From NCBI RefSeq assembly GCF_900111175.1, contig NZ_FOGI01000003.1:1-64000 (forward strand): a stretch of DNA of 64,000 nt. The letters run 5' to 3'. The position numbers and the translations under genes were made by a program. Source of the stretch: Actinokineospora terrae. GTDB lineage: Bacteria; Actinomycetota; Actinomycetes; Mycobacteriales; Pseudonocardiaceae. Positions 8,766 to 16,553 of this stretch are shown here, piece after piece. The notes below the pieces were generated by a model that saw only the letters and a list, made by a program, of their open reading frames with translations, had not been told where the DNA came from and did no database searches. Position 1 is the stretch's first letter, and every line of letters starts with the position of its first letter.

Positions 8766-9643
8766 CCACGTCCGTGCTCTACGACGCGCCGGGTCCCCGC
8801 ACCCGCCGCCGCGTCCTGCTGGGCAGCGCCGTGGCGGGCGTCCTGCTGGCGGGCGTGCTGGCCCTGGTGGGCAACCGGCTCGCCGAGAAGGGCCAGTTCG
8901 ACCAGGACAAGTGGGCCCCGCTGACCGACCCGTCGTCCGACGACTTCGTCGACGTGTGGAATCTGCTCGGCGACGCCCTGGTCAACACCCTGGTCGCCGC
9001 CGCCCTGGCGATGGCGTTCTCCCTGGTCATCGGCACCGGGCTGGCGGTGCTGCGGATCACCGCGGGCCGCTCGTGGCGCTGGCTGGTCGTCGGGGTGATC
9101 GAGCTGTTCCGGGGCATCCCGGTGGTCATCCTGATCTTCTTCGCCGCCCGGGTGCTGCCCGGCCTCGGCGTCGACCTGCCCAACCTGTGGTTCCTGGTCA
9201 TCGGCCTGACCGCGTACAACTCGGTCATCATCGCCGAGATCGTCCGCGCCGGGGTGAACTCGCTGCCCAAGGGCCAGCGCGAGGCCGCCGAGTCGCTCGG
9301 CCTGCGCCGCGGCCAGGTCCTGTCGGTGATCCTGCTGCCCCAGGCGTTCCGGGCGATGCTGCCCGCGCTGATCAGCCAGCTGGTGGTGGTCCTCAAGGAC
9401 ACCTCGCTCGGCTTCATCATCAGCTACGAGGAGACCGTCCGCACCGCGGGCATCATCATCCAGAACCTGGGCAACCCCATCCAGGTCTACTTCGTCATCG
9501 CCGTCATCTTCATCGCCGTGAACTACGCCGTCAGCCGCCTGGCCATCTACGTCGAACGCCGCCTCAGCCAGGGCAAGAAGACCGCCACGGCCACCCTCTC
9601 CGCCACCGACCCCGCGGGCGCGGGCACCGGCGGCGGGGGCTGA
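8762..9643 (+). CDS. gluD: Glutamate ABC transporter permease
   Basis: This 293-residue permease is longer than GluC because of an N-terminal extension: a first membrane helix near residues 19-37, then a loop with KGQFDQDKWAPL. The core has ELFRGIPVVILIFF and an EAA loop (AAESLGLRRGQVLSVILLPQ). The C-terminal tail is Thr/Ala/Gly-rich. The start overlaps the gluC stop by four bases. It ends the operon, and a strong bidirectional terminator follows. Confidence 0.94.
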   Translation: MTTSVLYDAPGPRTRRRVLLGSAVAGVLLAGVLALVGNRLAEKGQFDQDKWAPLTDPSSDDFVDVWNLLGDALVNTLVAAALAMAFSLVIGTGLAVLRITAGRSWRWLVVGVIELFRGIPVVILIFFAARVLPGLGVDLPNLWFLVIGLTAYNSVIIAEIVRAGVNSLPKGQREAAESLGLRRGQVLSVILLPQAFRAMLPALISQLVVVLKDTSLGFIISYEETVRTAGIIIQNLGNPIQVYFVIAVIFIAVNYAVSRLAIYVERRLSQGKKTATATLSATDPAGAGTGGGG

Positions 9644-9657
9644 TCCGACAACGGCGC

Positions 9658-9698
9658 AGCGGCCGCGAGCGGGGTGGACTTCCCCGCTCGCGGCCGCT
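9658..9698. terminator. Bidirectional terminator between gluD and sdhB
   Basis: A perfect 17 bp inverted repeat (9658-9674 and 9682-9698) with a 7-base loop lies between the converging ends of gluD and sdhB. It can serve both transcripts. Confidence 0.88.
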
Positions 9699-9724
9699 GT
9701 GTCATCGGGCCGGGAACCGCCGCG

Positions 9725-10480
9725 TCAGGACTTGCCGCGGCGGAAGATCTTGGAGCCCAGCCAGACGACGGGGTCGTACTTGCGGTCGGCGACGCGTTCC
9801 TTCATCGGGATGAGGGCGTTGTCGGTGATCGCGATGTGCTCGGGGCAGACCTCGGTGCAGCACTTGGTGATGTTGCACAGGCCGAGGCCGTGGTCCTCCT
9901 GCGCCGAGGGCACTCGGTCGGCGGTGTCGAGCGGGTGGAACTCCAGTTCCGCGGCGCGCATCAGGAAGCGGGGGCCGGAGAAGGCTTCCTTGTTGTCCTC
10001 GTGGTCGCGGACCACGTGGCAGGTGTTCTGGCACAGGAAGCACTCGATGCACTTGCGGAACTCCTGCGACCGCTGCACGTCGACCTGCTGCATGCGGTAG
10101 TCGCCGGGGGCGAGGTCGGCCGGTGGCGTGAACGAGGGGATCTCGCGGGCCTTCTGGTAGTTGAAGGACACGTCGGTGACCAGGTCGCGGATCACCGGGA
10201 AGGCACGCATCGGGGTGACCGTCACCGTCTCCTGCTCGGTGAAGGTCGACATCCGAGTCATGCACAGCAGCCGCGGCCTGCCGTTGATCTCCGCCGAGCA
10301 CGAGCCGCACTTGCCCGCCTTGCAGTTCCAGCGCACCGCCAGGTCGGGCGCCTGGGTGGCCTGCAGCCGGTGGATGATGTCGAGGACGACCTCGCCCTCG
10401 TTCACCTCCACCAGGAAGTCCCGCAGCTCACCGGAATCGGCGTCGCCGCGCCACACCTTGAACTTCGCCTTGTAGGGCAC
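9725..10480 (-). CDS. sdhB: Succinate dehydrogenase iron-sulfur subunit (Sdh1 type)
   Basis: This 251-residue electron-transfer subunit carries electrons from FAD in SdhA to quinone at the membrane. Three clusters of cysteines are visible: CKAGKCGSC with a later cysteine in RLLCM for 2Fe-2S, CIECFLCQNTC, and CNITKCCTEVCPE for the 4Fe-4S and 3Fe-4S centres. It reads almost like mycobacterial Rv0247c (SFNYQKAREIPSFTPP and PMKERVADRKYDP), the Sdh1 class. I chose the GTG at 10480, one base after the sdhA stop and downstream of a gagagg ribosome site. An upstream in-frame start would lie inside sdhA. Confidence 0.95.
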   Translation of the reverse strand: MPYKAKFKVWRGDADSGELRDFLVEVNEGEVVLDIIHRLQATQAPDLAVRWNCKAGKCGSCSAEINGRPRLLCMTRMSTFTEQETVTVTPMRAFPVIRDLVTDVSFNYQKAREIPSFTPPADLAPGDYRMQQVDVQRSQEFRKCIECFLCQNTCHVVRDHEDNKEAFSGPRFLMRAAELEFHPLDTADRVPSAQEDHGLGLCNITKCCTEVCPEHIAITDNALIPMKERVADRKYDPVVWLGSKIFRRGKS

Positions 10481-10481
10481 C

Positions 10482-12395
10482 TCAGTCCTCTCGTCCCGGG
10501 TGGGAGCCCAGCTCACCGCCGGTGTAGTACTTCTCCAGCTCGGTGAGCTCGAAGAGCTCCAGCAGGTCGCCCCGCATCGGTTCCTGCTCCTTGCGGGTGA
10601 TCGCCACGCTCGGGACGAGCGGGTCGTCGTTCTCCGCCGAGCAGACCAGCAGCGTGTTGCGCCACTGGGCGTCCATCATCGGGTAGTCGTCGCGGGTGTG
10701 GCCGCCCCTGCTCTCGGTGCGGGTGAGCGCCGCCTTGGCCACGCACTCGCTGACCAGCAGCATGTTGCGCAGGTCGATGGCCAGGTGCCAGCCGGGGTTG
10801 TACTGCCGGTGGCCCTCGACGGTGACCTTGCCGATCCTGGCCTTGATCTCGGCGAGCTTGGCCAGCGCCTGCTCGACCTCGTCGGACTTGCGGATGATGC
10901 CGACCAGGTCGTTCATCGACTGCTGCAGCTCGTTCTGCAGCGTGTACGGGTTCTCCTCGACGCCGTCGGCAGGCGGGTCGAACGGGGCCAGCGCGAACCG
11001 GGCCGCTTCGTCCACATCGGACTGGACGACGGCGGGCCGCTCGGTCAGCGACTCGACGTAGGTCGCGGCTCCCAGACCGGCGCGGCGGCCGAAGACCAGC
11101 AGGTCCGACAGCGAGTTGCCGCCGAGCCGGTTGGAGCCGTGCATGCCGCCGGAGCACTCGCCCGCGGCGAACAGGCCGGGCACGCTGGCCGCGGCGGTGT
11201 CCGGGTCGACCTCGACGCCACCCATCACGTAGTGGCAGGTCGGCCCGACCTCCATCGGCTCCGCGGTGATGTCGACGTCGGCCAGTTCCTTGAACTGGTG
11301 GTACATCGAGGGCAGCCTGCGCTTGATCTCCTCGGCGGGCAGCCTGCTGGCGATGTCGAGGAACACCCCGCCGTGCGGTGACCCGCGACCGGCCTTGACC
11401 TCGGAGTTGATCGCGCGGGCCACCTCGTCGCGGGGCAGCAGGTCCGGGGTGCGGCGGTTGTTCTCCTGGTCGGTGTACCAGCGGTCGGCTTCCTGCTCGC
11501 CGTCGGCGTACTGGCCCTTGAACACGTCCGGGATGTAGTTGAACATGAACCGCTTGCCGTCGGAGTCCTTGAGCACCCCGCCGTCGCCGCGCACGCCCTC
11601 GGTGACCAGGATGCCCTTCACGCTCGGCGGCCACACCATGCCGGTCGGGTGGAACTGGACGAACTCCATGTTGATGAGCGTCGCGCCCGCGCGCAGGGCC
11701 AACGCGTGCCCGTCGCCGGTGTACTCCCAGGAGTTCGACGTCACCTTGAACGACTTGCCGATACCGCCGGTCGCCAGCACTACCGCAGGGGTCTCGAACA
11801 AGATGAACCGGCCGGACTCACGCCAATACCCGAACGCACCGGCGATCTTATCGCCGTCCTTGAGCAGTTCGGTGATCGTGCACTCGGCGAAGACCTTGAT
11901 CCGGGCCTCGTAGTCGCCGGTCTCCTGGAAGTCCTCTTGCTGCAACGACACGATCTTCTGCTGCATGGTGCGGATCAGCTCTAGCCCCGTGCGGTCACCG
12001 ACGTGCGCCAGGCGCGGGTAGGTGTGACCGCCGAAGTTGCGCTGGCTGATGCGACCGTCCGCGGTCCGGTCGAACAGCGCGCCGTAGGTCTCCAGCTCCC
12101 AGACCCGGTCCGGCGCCTCCCTGGCGTGCAGCTCGGCCATCCGCCAGTTGTTCAGGAACTTCCCGCCGCGCATGGTGTCGCGGAAGTGCACCTGCCAGTT
12201 GTCGTTGGAGTTCGCGTTGCCCATCGACGCGGCGCAACCGCCCTCGGCCATCACCGTGTGCGCCTTGCCGAACAGCGACTTGCACACCACGGCCACGCGC
12301 AGCCCCCGCTGCCGCGCCTCGATCACCGCGCGCAGTCCCGCGCCACCGGCACCGATGACCACCACGTCGTAGGAGTGGCGCTCGACCTCGGTCAT
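10482..12395 (-). CDS. sdhA: Succinate dehydrogenase flavoprotein subunit (Sdh1 type)
   Basis: The 637-residue flavoprotein oxidises succinate to fumarate. An N-terminal FAD-binding Rossmann motif (VVVIGAGGAGLRA) is followed by the histidine flavinylation region (AEGGCAASMGN), VQFHPTGMVWPP, and the active-site segment around CHYVMGGVEVDPD and GGMHGSNRLGGNSL. Length and sequence style match Rv0248c. The ATG at 12395 sits after a good ribosome site (gagagg) and 22 bases after sdhC. An in-frame upstream ATG would run into sdhC. It is the middle gene of sdhCAB. Confidence 0.96.
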   Translation of the reverse strand: MTEVERHSYDVVVIGAGGAGLRAVIEARQRGLRVAVVCKSLFGKAHTVMAEGGCAASMGNANSNDNWQVHFRDTMRGGKFLNNWRMAELHAREAPDRVWELETYGALFDRTADGRISQRNFGGHTYPRLAHVGDRTGLELIRTMQQKIVSLQQEDFQETGDYEARIKVFAECTITELLKDGDKIAGAFGYWRESGRFILFETPAVVLATGGIGKSFKVTSNSWEYTGDGHALALRAGATLINMEFVQFHPTGMVWPPSVKGILVTEGVRGDGGVLKDSDGKRFMFNYIPDVFKGQYADGEQEADRWYTDQENNRRTPDLLPRDEVARAINSEVKAGRGSPHGGVFLDIASRLPAEEIKRRLPSMYHQFKELADVDITAEPMEVGPTCHYVMGGVEVDPDTAAASVPGLFAAGECSGGMHGSNRLGGNSLSDLLVFGRRAGLGAATYVESLTERPAVVQSDVDEAARFALAPFDPPADGVEENPYTLQNELQQSMNDLVGIIRKSDEVEQALAKLAEIKARIGKVTVEGHRQYNPGWHLAIDLRNMLLVSECVAKAALTRTESRGGHTRDDYPMMDAQWRNTLLVCSAENDDPLVPSVAITRKEQEPMRGDLLELFELTELEKYYTGGELGSHPGRED

Positions 12396-12417
12396 GTGTT
12401 CCTCTCGAGAAAAGTGC

Positions 12418-13200
12418 TTAGAAGATGCGCAGATCGGAGATGGCACCGCTGGCGACGAGCATCACGTAGAGGTCCGTCAGCACGAGGGTGCCCAGCGTCG
12501 TCCAAGCCAGCCGCATGTGGTGGACGTTGAGCTTGGAGACGAGGGTCCACGCGCGGTAGCGCACGGGGTGCTTGGAGAAGTGCTTGAGCCTGCCGCCCGC
12601 GATGTGCCTGCACGAGTGGCACGACAGCGTGTAGGCCCAGAGCAGGACCACGTTGGTGAGCAGGACCAGGTTCCCCACGCCGAGGCCGTGGGTGAGGGCC
12701 ACGACGGCGTCGTATGTGTTGACCACCGAGACGAGCAGCGCCACGTAGAAGAAGTACCGGTGGGCGTTCTGCACGATCAGCGGCAGGCGCGTCTCCCCCG
12801 AGTACGACGCGTGCGGCTCGGCCACCGCGCAGGCAGGCGGCGACTGCCACACCGACCGGTAGTAGGCCTTGCGGTAGTAGTAGCAGGTCAGCCGGAAGCC
12901 GAGCAGGAACGGCAGTGCGACGAAGCCGAGCGGGATCCAGCCGGGCAGCTCCGGCAGCGGGGTGCCGAAGTGGCTGGATCCCGGCAGGCACGACTCACTC
13001 AGGCACGGCGAGTAGAACGGCGTGAGGTAGCCGTAGTCCTCGACCCAGTACCACTTGCCCATGAACGAGCGGACGGTCGCGTAGGCCACGAAGGCGAACA
13101 GGCCCAGGTTCGTGAGCAGGGGCGGGAGCCACCACCGGTCGGTCCGCAGGGTGCGCGCGGAGATACTCGCCCGGGTGGGGGCGCCAACACCTGACGTCAT
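12418..13200 (-). CDS. sdhC: Succinate dehydrogenase membrane anchor (Sdh1 type)
   Basis: The 260-residue membrane anchor has about five hydrophobic segments. A cytoplasmic cysteine-rich loop (CLSESCLPG) lies between helices one and two, and a CHSCRHIAGG motif near residue 195 supplies potential haem or cluster ligands. This single-anchor form resembles Rv0249c, part of the Sdh1 enzyme of mycobacteria, rather than the classical SdhC plus SdhD pair; no sdhD follows. It is the first structural gene after the small Rv0250c-like gene, 33 bases downstream of it. Confidence 0.92.
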   Translation of the reverse strand: MTSGVGAPTRASISARTLRTDRWWLPPLLTNLGLFAFVAYATVRSFMGKWYWVEDYGYLTPFYSPCLSESCLPGSSHFGTPLPELPGWIPLGFVALPFLLGFRLTCYYYRKAYYRSVWQSPPACAVAEPHASYSGETRLPLIVQNAHRYFFYVALLVSVVNTYDAVVALTHGLGVGNLVLLTNVVLLWAYTLSCHSCRHIAGGRLKHFSKHPVRYRAWTLVSKLNVHHMRLAWTTLGTLVLTDLYVMLVASGAISDLRIF

Positions 13201-13233
13201 GGTGTCCTCGTCGTTGAGCGGTGGTGTGGTGGT

Positions 13234-13515
13234 CTAGCGCTGGTAGCCGCCGACTCCCTCGTCGTCGGCGCCGTGCCACAGCGCTGGGTCGTACGGGGTG
13301 TCGGGCACGACGACGACCTCGGCCGCCTCCGCCCGCCTCGGCACCGGGGTCGATGGCGCGGTGGTGAAGTCGGCGACGTCGATATCGATGCGCTCGAGGT
13401 CGTTGGCCAGCCTGCGCACGGCGGGCACGTCGCCATACCGAGCCCGCAGGGCACCGACGCACTGCCGCAGCTGGCCGATGGTCCGCTGCAGCTCACTGAT
13501 CTCCGTACTCGACAT
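13234..13515 (-). CDS. Small conserved protein preceding sdhCAB (Rv0250c-like)
   Basis: This is a 93-residue soluble protein: an N-terminal helical part (STEISELQRTIGQLRQCVGALRARYGD), a second helix (VRRLANDLERIDIDV), then an acidic tail ending in YDPALWHGADDEGVGGYQR. The WxxxDDEGVGG end and its place immediately before the Sdh1 operon match mycobacterial Rv0250c. The function is unknown; an assembly or regulatory role for Sdh1 is only inferred from the conserved linkage. The ATG at 13515 was chosen because upstream codons look non-coding. Confidence 0.8.
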   Translation of the reverse strand: MSSTEISELQRTIGQLRQCVGALRARYGDVPAVRRLANDLERIDIDVADFTTAPSTPVPRRAEAAEVVVVPDTPYDPALWHGADDEGVGGYQR

Positions 13516-13897
13516 GTCGCACCTCCGTACCTCGGTCTGGTCGCGGTCGGGGTCCATGCCGTCAGGGGGGACCCGTGATGACCGCTCGTCGCCGACTGTG
13601 CCTTGCAACGGCAGATGTGACAAGTACCACAGACGGCGGGTCGGTGGGTGATCGACCCTTCGCCAACGGTGGTCAACACCTGTGATCTCGGGCACACGAT
13701 CATGCCGACCGTACACTGTTTCGGCAGGTGAAACCGTTATGCGACAAGGGAAAACCCGGCGAAGTGTCCGTTGTGACACTGCCCACTGTGGCCCACCCTC
13801 AAGGTCGTCCCGGGCGGTCGGGACCCGGCTTCTCGACGCCGGAGAAATCCCCGTCCGGCCGGGTGGATCATCACCGAGCGTGACGGGTCGGTTGCGG
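13516..13897. promoter_or_regulatory. sdh promoter region with a CRP/GlxR-like site
   Basis: This spacer lies upstream of the minus-strand sdh operon and downstream of recX. It holds TGTGACAAGTACCACA at 13616-13631, one mismatch from the CRP/GlxR consensus TGTGA-N6-TCACA, 101 bases before the Rv0250c-like start. A second palindromic element (gtgtc-N6-gacac, near 13763-13778) is weaker. Actinobacterial CRP-family regulators are known to control sdh genes; binding here is inferred. No coding frame is convincing. Confidence 0.45.
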
Positions 13898-14980
13898 CTA
13901 GTCGAGCGGTTCGGCGGCGTCGAGCGCCGCGCGCACGACCCGGTAGGCCAGGCCCTCGCCGTAGCCGCGGCGGGCCAGCATGGCGACGAGGCGGCGGATC
14001 TTGGTCTGCTCGTCGAGGGCCCGCATGGTGCCGAGCTTCTTGGCCACCAGCTCCGCGGCCCGCTCCTGCTCGGCGTCGGTGTCCACGGCGGCGACCGCCT
14101 CGGCGACGATCTCGTCGTCGACCCCCTTGCGGCGCAGCTCGGTGGCCAGCGCGCGGCGGCCGAGGCCGCGGTGGGTGTGCCGGGACCGCACCCAGCTCTC
14201 GGCGAACGCGGCGTCGTTGATCAAACCGGCGGCATCGAACTTGTCGAGCACCGCCTCGGCGATGTCGTCCGGGATCTCCTTGCGCCGCAGCGCCTGGGCC
14301 AACTCGACCCTGGTCCGGTCCCGGGCGGTGAGCTGGCGGTAGCAGATGTCGCGGGCCTTGGCCGCCAGGTCGTCGCGGTCGGGCTTGTCAGCCTGCCGCT
14401 CGCCCCCCGCGCGCGCGACGGCGTCGACCTGGCGACGCAGCTCGGCGAGGTCGGGCGGGGCCTGCTGCTCGACGGGCCTGCCTGCTCCCACTGTCGCGGT
14501 CGAACTGTCCACAGTGGACTTCTCGGGGGACTTCCTGCGCCCGCCCGGTTTGCGGCGCGTGGGCGCGGCGGAGCCACCCGACCACCACCCCGGCCCACCG
14601 CGGGGTTCGGCCGGGCTGGAGTCGCCCTCGGCCCACCAGTCCCCCGGCTCGGCGCCGCGATCGGGCGTGATCCCCTCGGCGACCGAGGGGTCCGGCTGGG
14701 CGGGATCAGCGCGCGAGTCGCCCCACCACGCGTCGCCGGACTCGGCAGGCGGCCCCGGCTCGTCGGGCGGCGACCCAGCGGGCCGGGCCGACTCGACGGG
14801 CGGCGACTCGGTGAGCTCCGGCTCGACGAACGGCGACGACTCGACCCGCCGCGCCGGTTCAGCGGGCCGCGGCGGATCAGCGGCGGTCCACCAAGCCCCC
14901 GGGGCGGGTTCTGCTTCCGCCCCGGGGTCGGGCTCGTGCCACCACCCGGCCCCCTCGGACCGGGCGGCGTCCTCCGGCAT
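13898..14980 (-). CDS. recX: Regulatory protein RecX with a long N-terminal extension
   Basis: RecX binds RecA filaments and limits their activity. The family core of three-helix repeats occupies about residues 200-350 (ARDICYRQLTARDRTRVELAQAL, FAESWVRSR, GLGRRALATELRRKGV). The first 190 or so residues are a Pro/Glu/Ala/Gly-rich, probably disordered extension. Five paired tryptophans occur in it (GWWHEP, AWWTAA, AWWGDS, DWWAEG, GWWSGG). Ordinary RecX is about 150-200 residues, so 360 is unusual. Its ATG shares a base with the recA stop, so the start is well supported and the two are coupled and SOS-controlled together. Confidence 0.92.
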   Translation of the reverse strand: MPEDAARSEGAGWWHEPDPGAEAEPAPGAWWTAADPPRPAEPARRVESSPFVEPELTESPPVESARPAGSPPDEPGPPAESGDAWWGDSRADPAQPDPSVAEGITPDRGAEPGDWWAEGDSSPAEPRGGPGWWSGGSAAPTRRKPGGRRKSPEKSTVDSSTATVGAGRPVEQQAPPDLAELRRQVDAVARAGGERQADKPDRDDLAAKARDICYRQLTARDRTRVELAQALRRKEIPDDIAEAVLDKFDAAGLINDAAFAESWVRSRHTHRGLGRRALATELRRKGVDDEIVAEAVAAVDTDAEQERAAELVAKKLGTMRALDEQTKIRRLVAMLARRGYGEGLAYRVVRAALDAAEPLD

Positions 14981-16020
14981 CAGAACTCGACGGGGGCCGG
15001 GGCGGTCTCGTCGGCGTCGAGCTTGGCACCGATGCCGAGCTTCTCCTTGATCCGCTTCTCGATCTCGTCGGCCACGTCCGGGTTGTCCAGCAGGAACTTG
15101 CGGGCGTTCTCCTTGCCCTGGCCGAGCTGGTCGCCCTCGTAGGTGTACCAGGCACCGGACTTGCGCAGGATGGCCTGGTCGACGCCCATGTCGATGAGCG
15201 AGCCCTCGCGGCTGATGCCCTTGCCGTAGAGGATGTCGAACTCGGCCTGCTTGAACGGCGGGGCGACCTTGTTCTTGACGACCTTGACCCTCGTGCGGTT
15301 GCCGACCGGCTCGCCGCCGTCCTTGAGGGTCTCGATGCGCCGGACGTCGAGCCGGACCGAGGCGTAGAACTTGAGCGCCTTGCCACCGGTCGTGGTCTCC
15401 GGGGACCCGAACATCACGCCGATCTTCTCGCGCAGCTGGTTGATGAAGATCGCGGTGGTGCCGGAGTTGTTCATCGCGCCGGTCATCTTGCGCAGCGCCT
15501 GGCTCATCAGCCTGGCCTGCAGGCCGACGTGGTTGTCGCCCATCTCGCCCTCGATCTCGGCGCGCGGCACCAGGGCGGCCACCGAGTCGATGACGATGAG
15601 GTCGAGCGCGCCGGAGCGGATCAGCATGTCGGCGATCTCCAGCGCCTGCTCACCGGTGTCCGGCTGGGAGACCAGCAGCGCGTCGGTGTCGACGCCGAGC
15701 GACTTGGCGTACTCGGGGTCGAGCGCGTGCTCGGCGTCGATGAACGCCGCGATGCCGCCCGCGCGCTGGGCGTTGGCCACCGCGTGCAGCGCGACGGTCG
15801 TCTTTCCGGAGGACTCCGGGCCGTAGATCTCGACGACCCGGCCGCGCGGCAGCCCGCCGATGCCCAGGGCGACGTCGAGGGCGATGGCGCCGGTCGGGAT
15901 GACGGCGATCGGGGCCCGGCCCTCGTCACCGAGGCGCATCACCGAGCCCTTGCCGAAGTTCTTGTCGATCTGGGCAAGGGCGAGTTCGAGCGCCTTGTCC
16001 CGGTCGGGTGCTGCTGGCAT
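14980..16020 (-). CDS. recA: Recombinase RecA
   Basis: RecA forms filaments on single-stranded DNA, drives strand exchange and triggers LexA self-cleavage. The 346-residue length is standard. Visible motifs are Walker A GPESSGKT (about 68-75), Walker [11 protein letters not shown], the MAW-type loop around [19 protein letters not shown], loop L2 [25 protein letters not shown] and the acidic C-terminus. There is no intein, unlike M. tuberculosis recA. The ATG at 16020 gives the normal [11 protein letters not shown] start. An SOS box lies 138 bases upstream. Confidence 0.98.
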   Translation of the reverse strand: MPAAPDRDKALELALAQIDKNFGKGSVMRLGDEGRAPIAVIPTGAIALDVALGIGGLPRGRVVEIYGPESSGKTTVALHAVANAQRAGGIAAFIDAEHALDPEYAKSLGVDTDALLVSQPDTGEQALEIADMLIRSGALDLIVIDSVAALVPRAEIEGEMGDNHVGLQARLMSQALRKMTGAMNNSGTTAIFINQLREKIGVMFGSPETTTGGKALKFYASVRLDVRRIETLKDGGEPVGNRTRVKVVKNKVAPPFKQAEFDILYGKGISREGSLIDMGVDQAILRKSGAWYTYEGDQLGQGKENARKFLLDNPDVADEIEKRIKEKLGIGAKLDADETAPAPVEF

Positions 16021-16157
16021 CTTCGATCCACCTCGGGTCTGTTTCGTGCTCACGCCGAGCACGCTACGGGCAAGGACCGACGATTCTCGGCGGGCACCGC
16101 CGGTCTGTGGACAAACGGGGCCGTTGTGGATGGCACCGGTCGCGGACGCCACAGTAG

Positions 16158-16171
16158 CGAACACCTGTTCG
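16158..16171. promoter_or_regulatory. SOS (LexA) box upstream of recA
   Basis: CGAACacctGTTCG is a perfect inverted repeat matching the core of the actinobacterial LexA operator TCGAAC-N4-GTTCGA; the outer left base is a g, the outer right an a. It lies between recA and the DUF3046 gene, 138 bases from the recA start, where LexA would control recA-recX. Confidence 0.88.
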
Positions 16172-16205
16172 ACCTCCGGCACCGACACGCCGACACCCGC
16201 CGCGG

Positions 16206-16400
16206 TCAGCGCCGGTCGGGTGGTACCTCGAAGGCCTCGCAGACGGCCTGCCAGATCTCCTTGGTGGGCACGCCCGCCTCCAGCGCCTGGTCGACGGTGC
16301 GGCCACCGAGGGCGGCGAAGACGTGGTCGTGGGCGATGGTCTCGGCGTGGCCCGCGCCGAACTCGTCGGCGAGCATGGCCCGGAAGGTCGTGATGCGCAT
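16206..16400 (-). CDS. DUF3046 protein
   Basis: This is a 64-residue protein ([39 protein letters not shown]). It matches DUF3046, a small family found next to recA across actinobacteria (Rv2738c in M. tuberculosis). Its function is unknown. The shape is a compact helical protein with [18 protein letters not shown] at the end. It lies on the same strand upstream of recA, with the SOS box between them. Confidence 0.9.
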   Translation of the reverse strand: MRITTFRAMLADEFGAGHAETIAHDHVFAALGGRTVDQALEAGVPTKEIWQAVCEAFEVPPDRR

Positions 16401-16436
16401 CGACGAGCAGTCTAGGCGCAGGGCACAATCGCGACC

Positions 16437-16553
16437 GTGCCCGTCGAACCGCCGTCCGCCCTGGAGAGCACCCTGATCGACATCGCCGTGCTCGGCGGGT
16501 TGGTCGCCGCGATCGTGCTGGGGATCATCGCGCTGCGCAACCGGCGGCGCTAG
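16437..16553 (+). CDS. 38-residue single-pass membrane microprotein
   Basis: A GTG start at 16437 opens a 38-codon frame ending at TAG 16551-16553. The product has a short acidic lead ([11 protein letters not shown]), one strong hydrophobic helix ([19 protein letters not shown]) and a basic tail (ALRNRRR), the classical layout of a tail-inside membrane microprotein. Third codon positions are almost all G or C, as in the neighbouring genes. It diverges from the DUF3046 gene and its last bases overlap the end of the converging Hsp70-like gene. I do not recognise a family. Confidence 0.6.
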   Translation: MPVEPPSALESTLIDIAVLGGLVAAIVLGIIALRNRRR

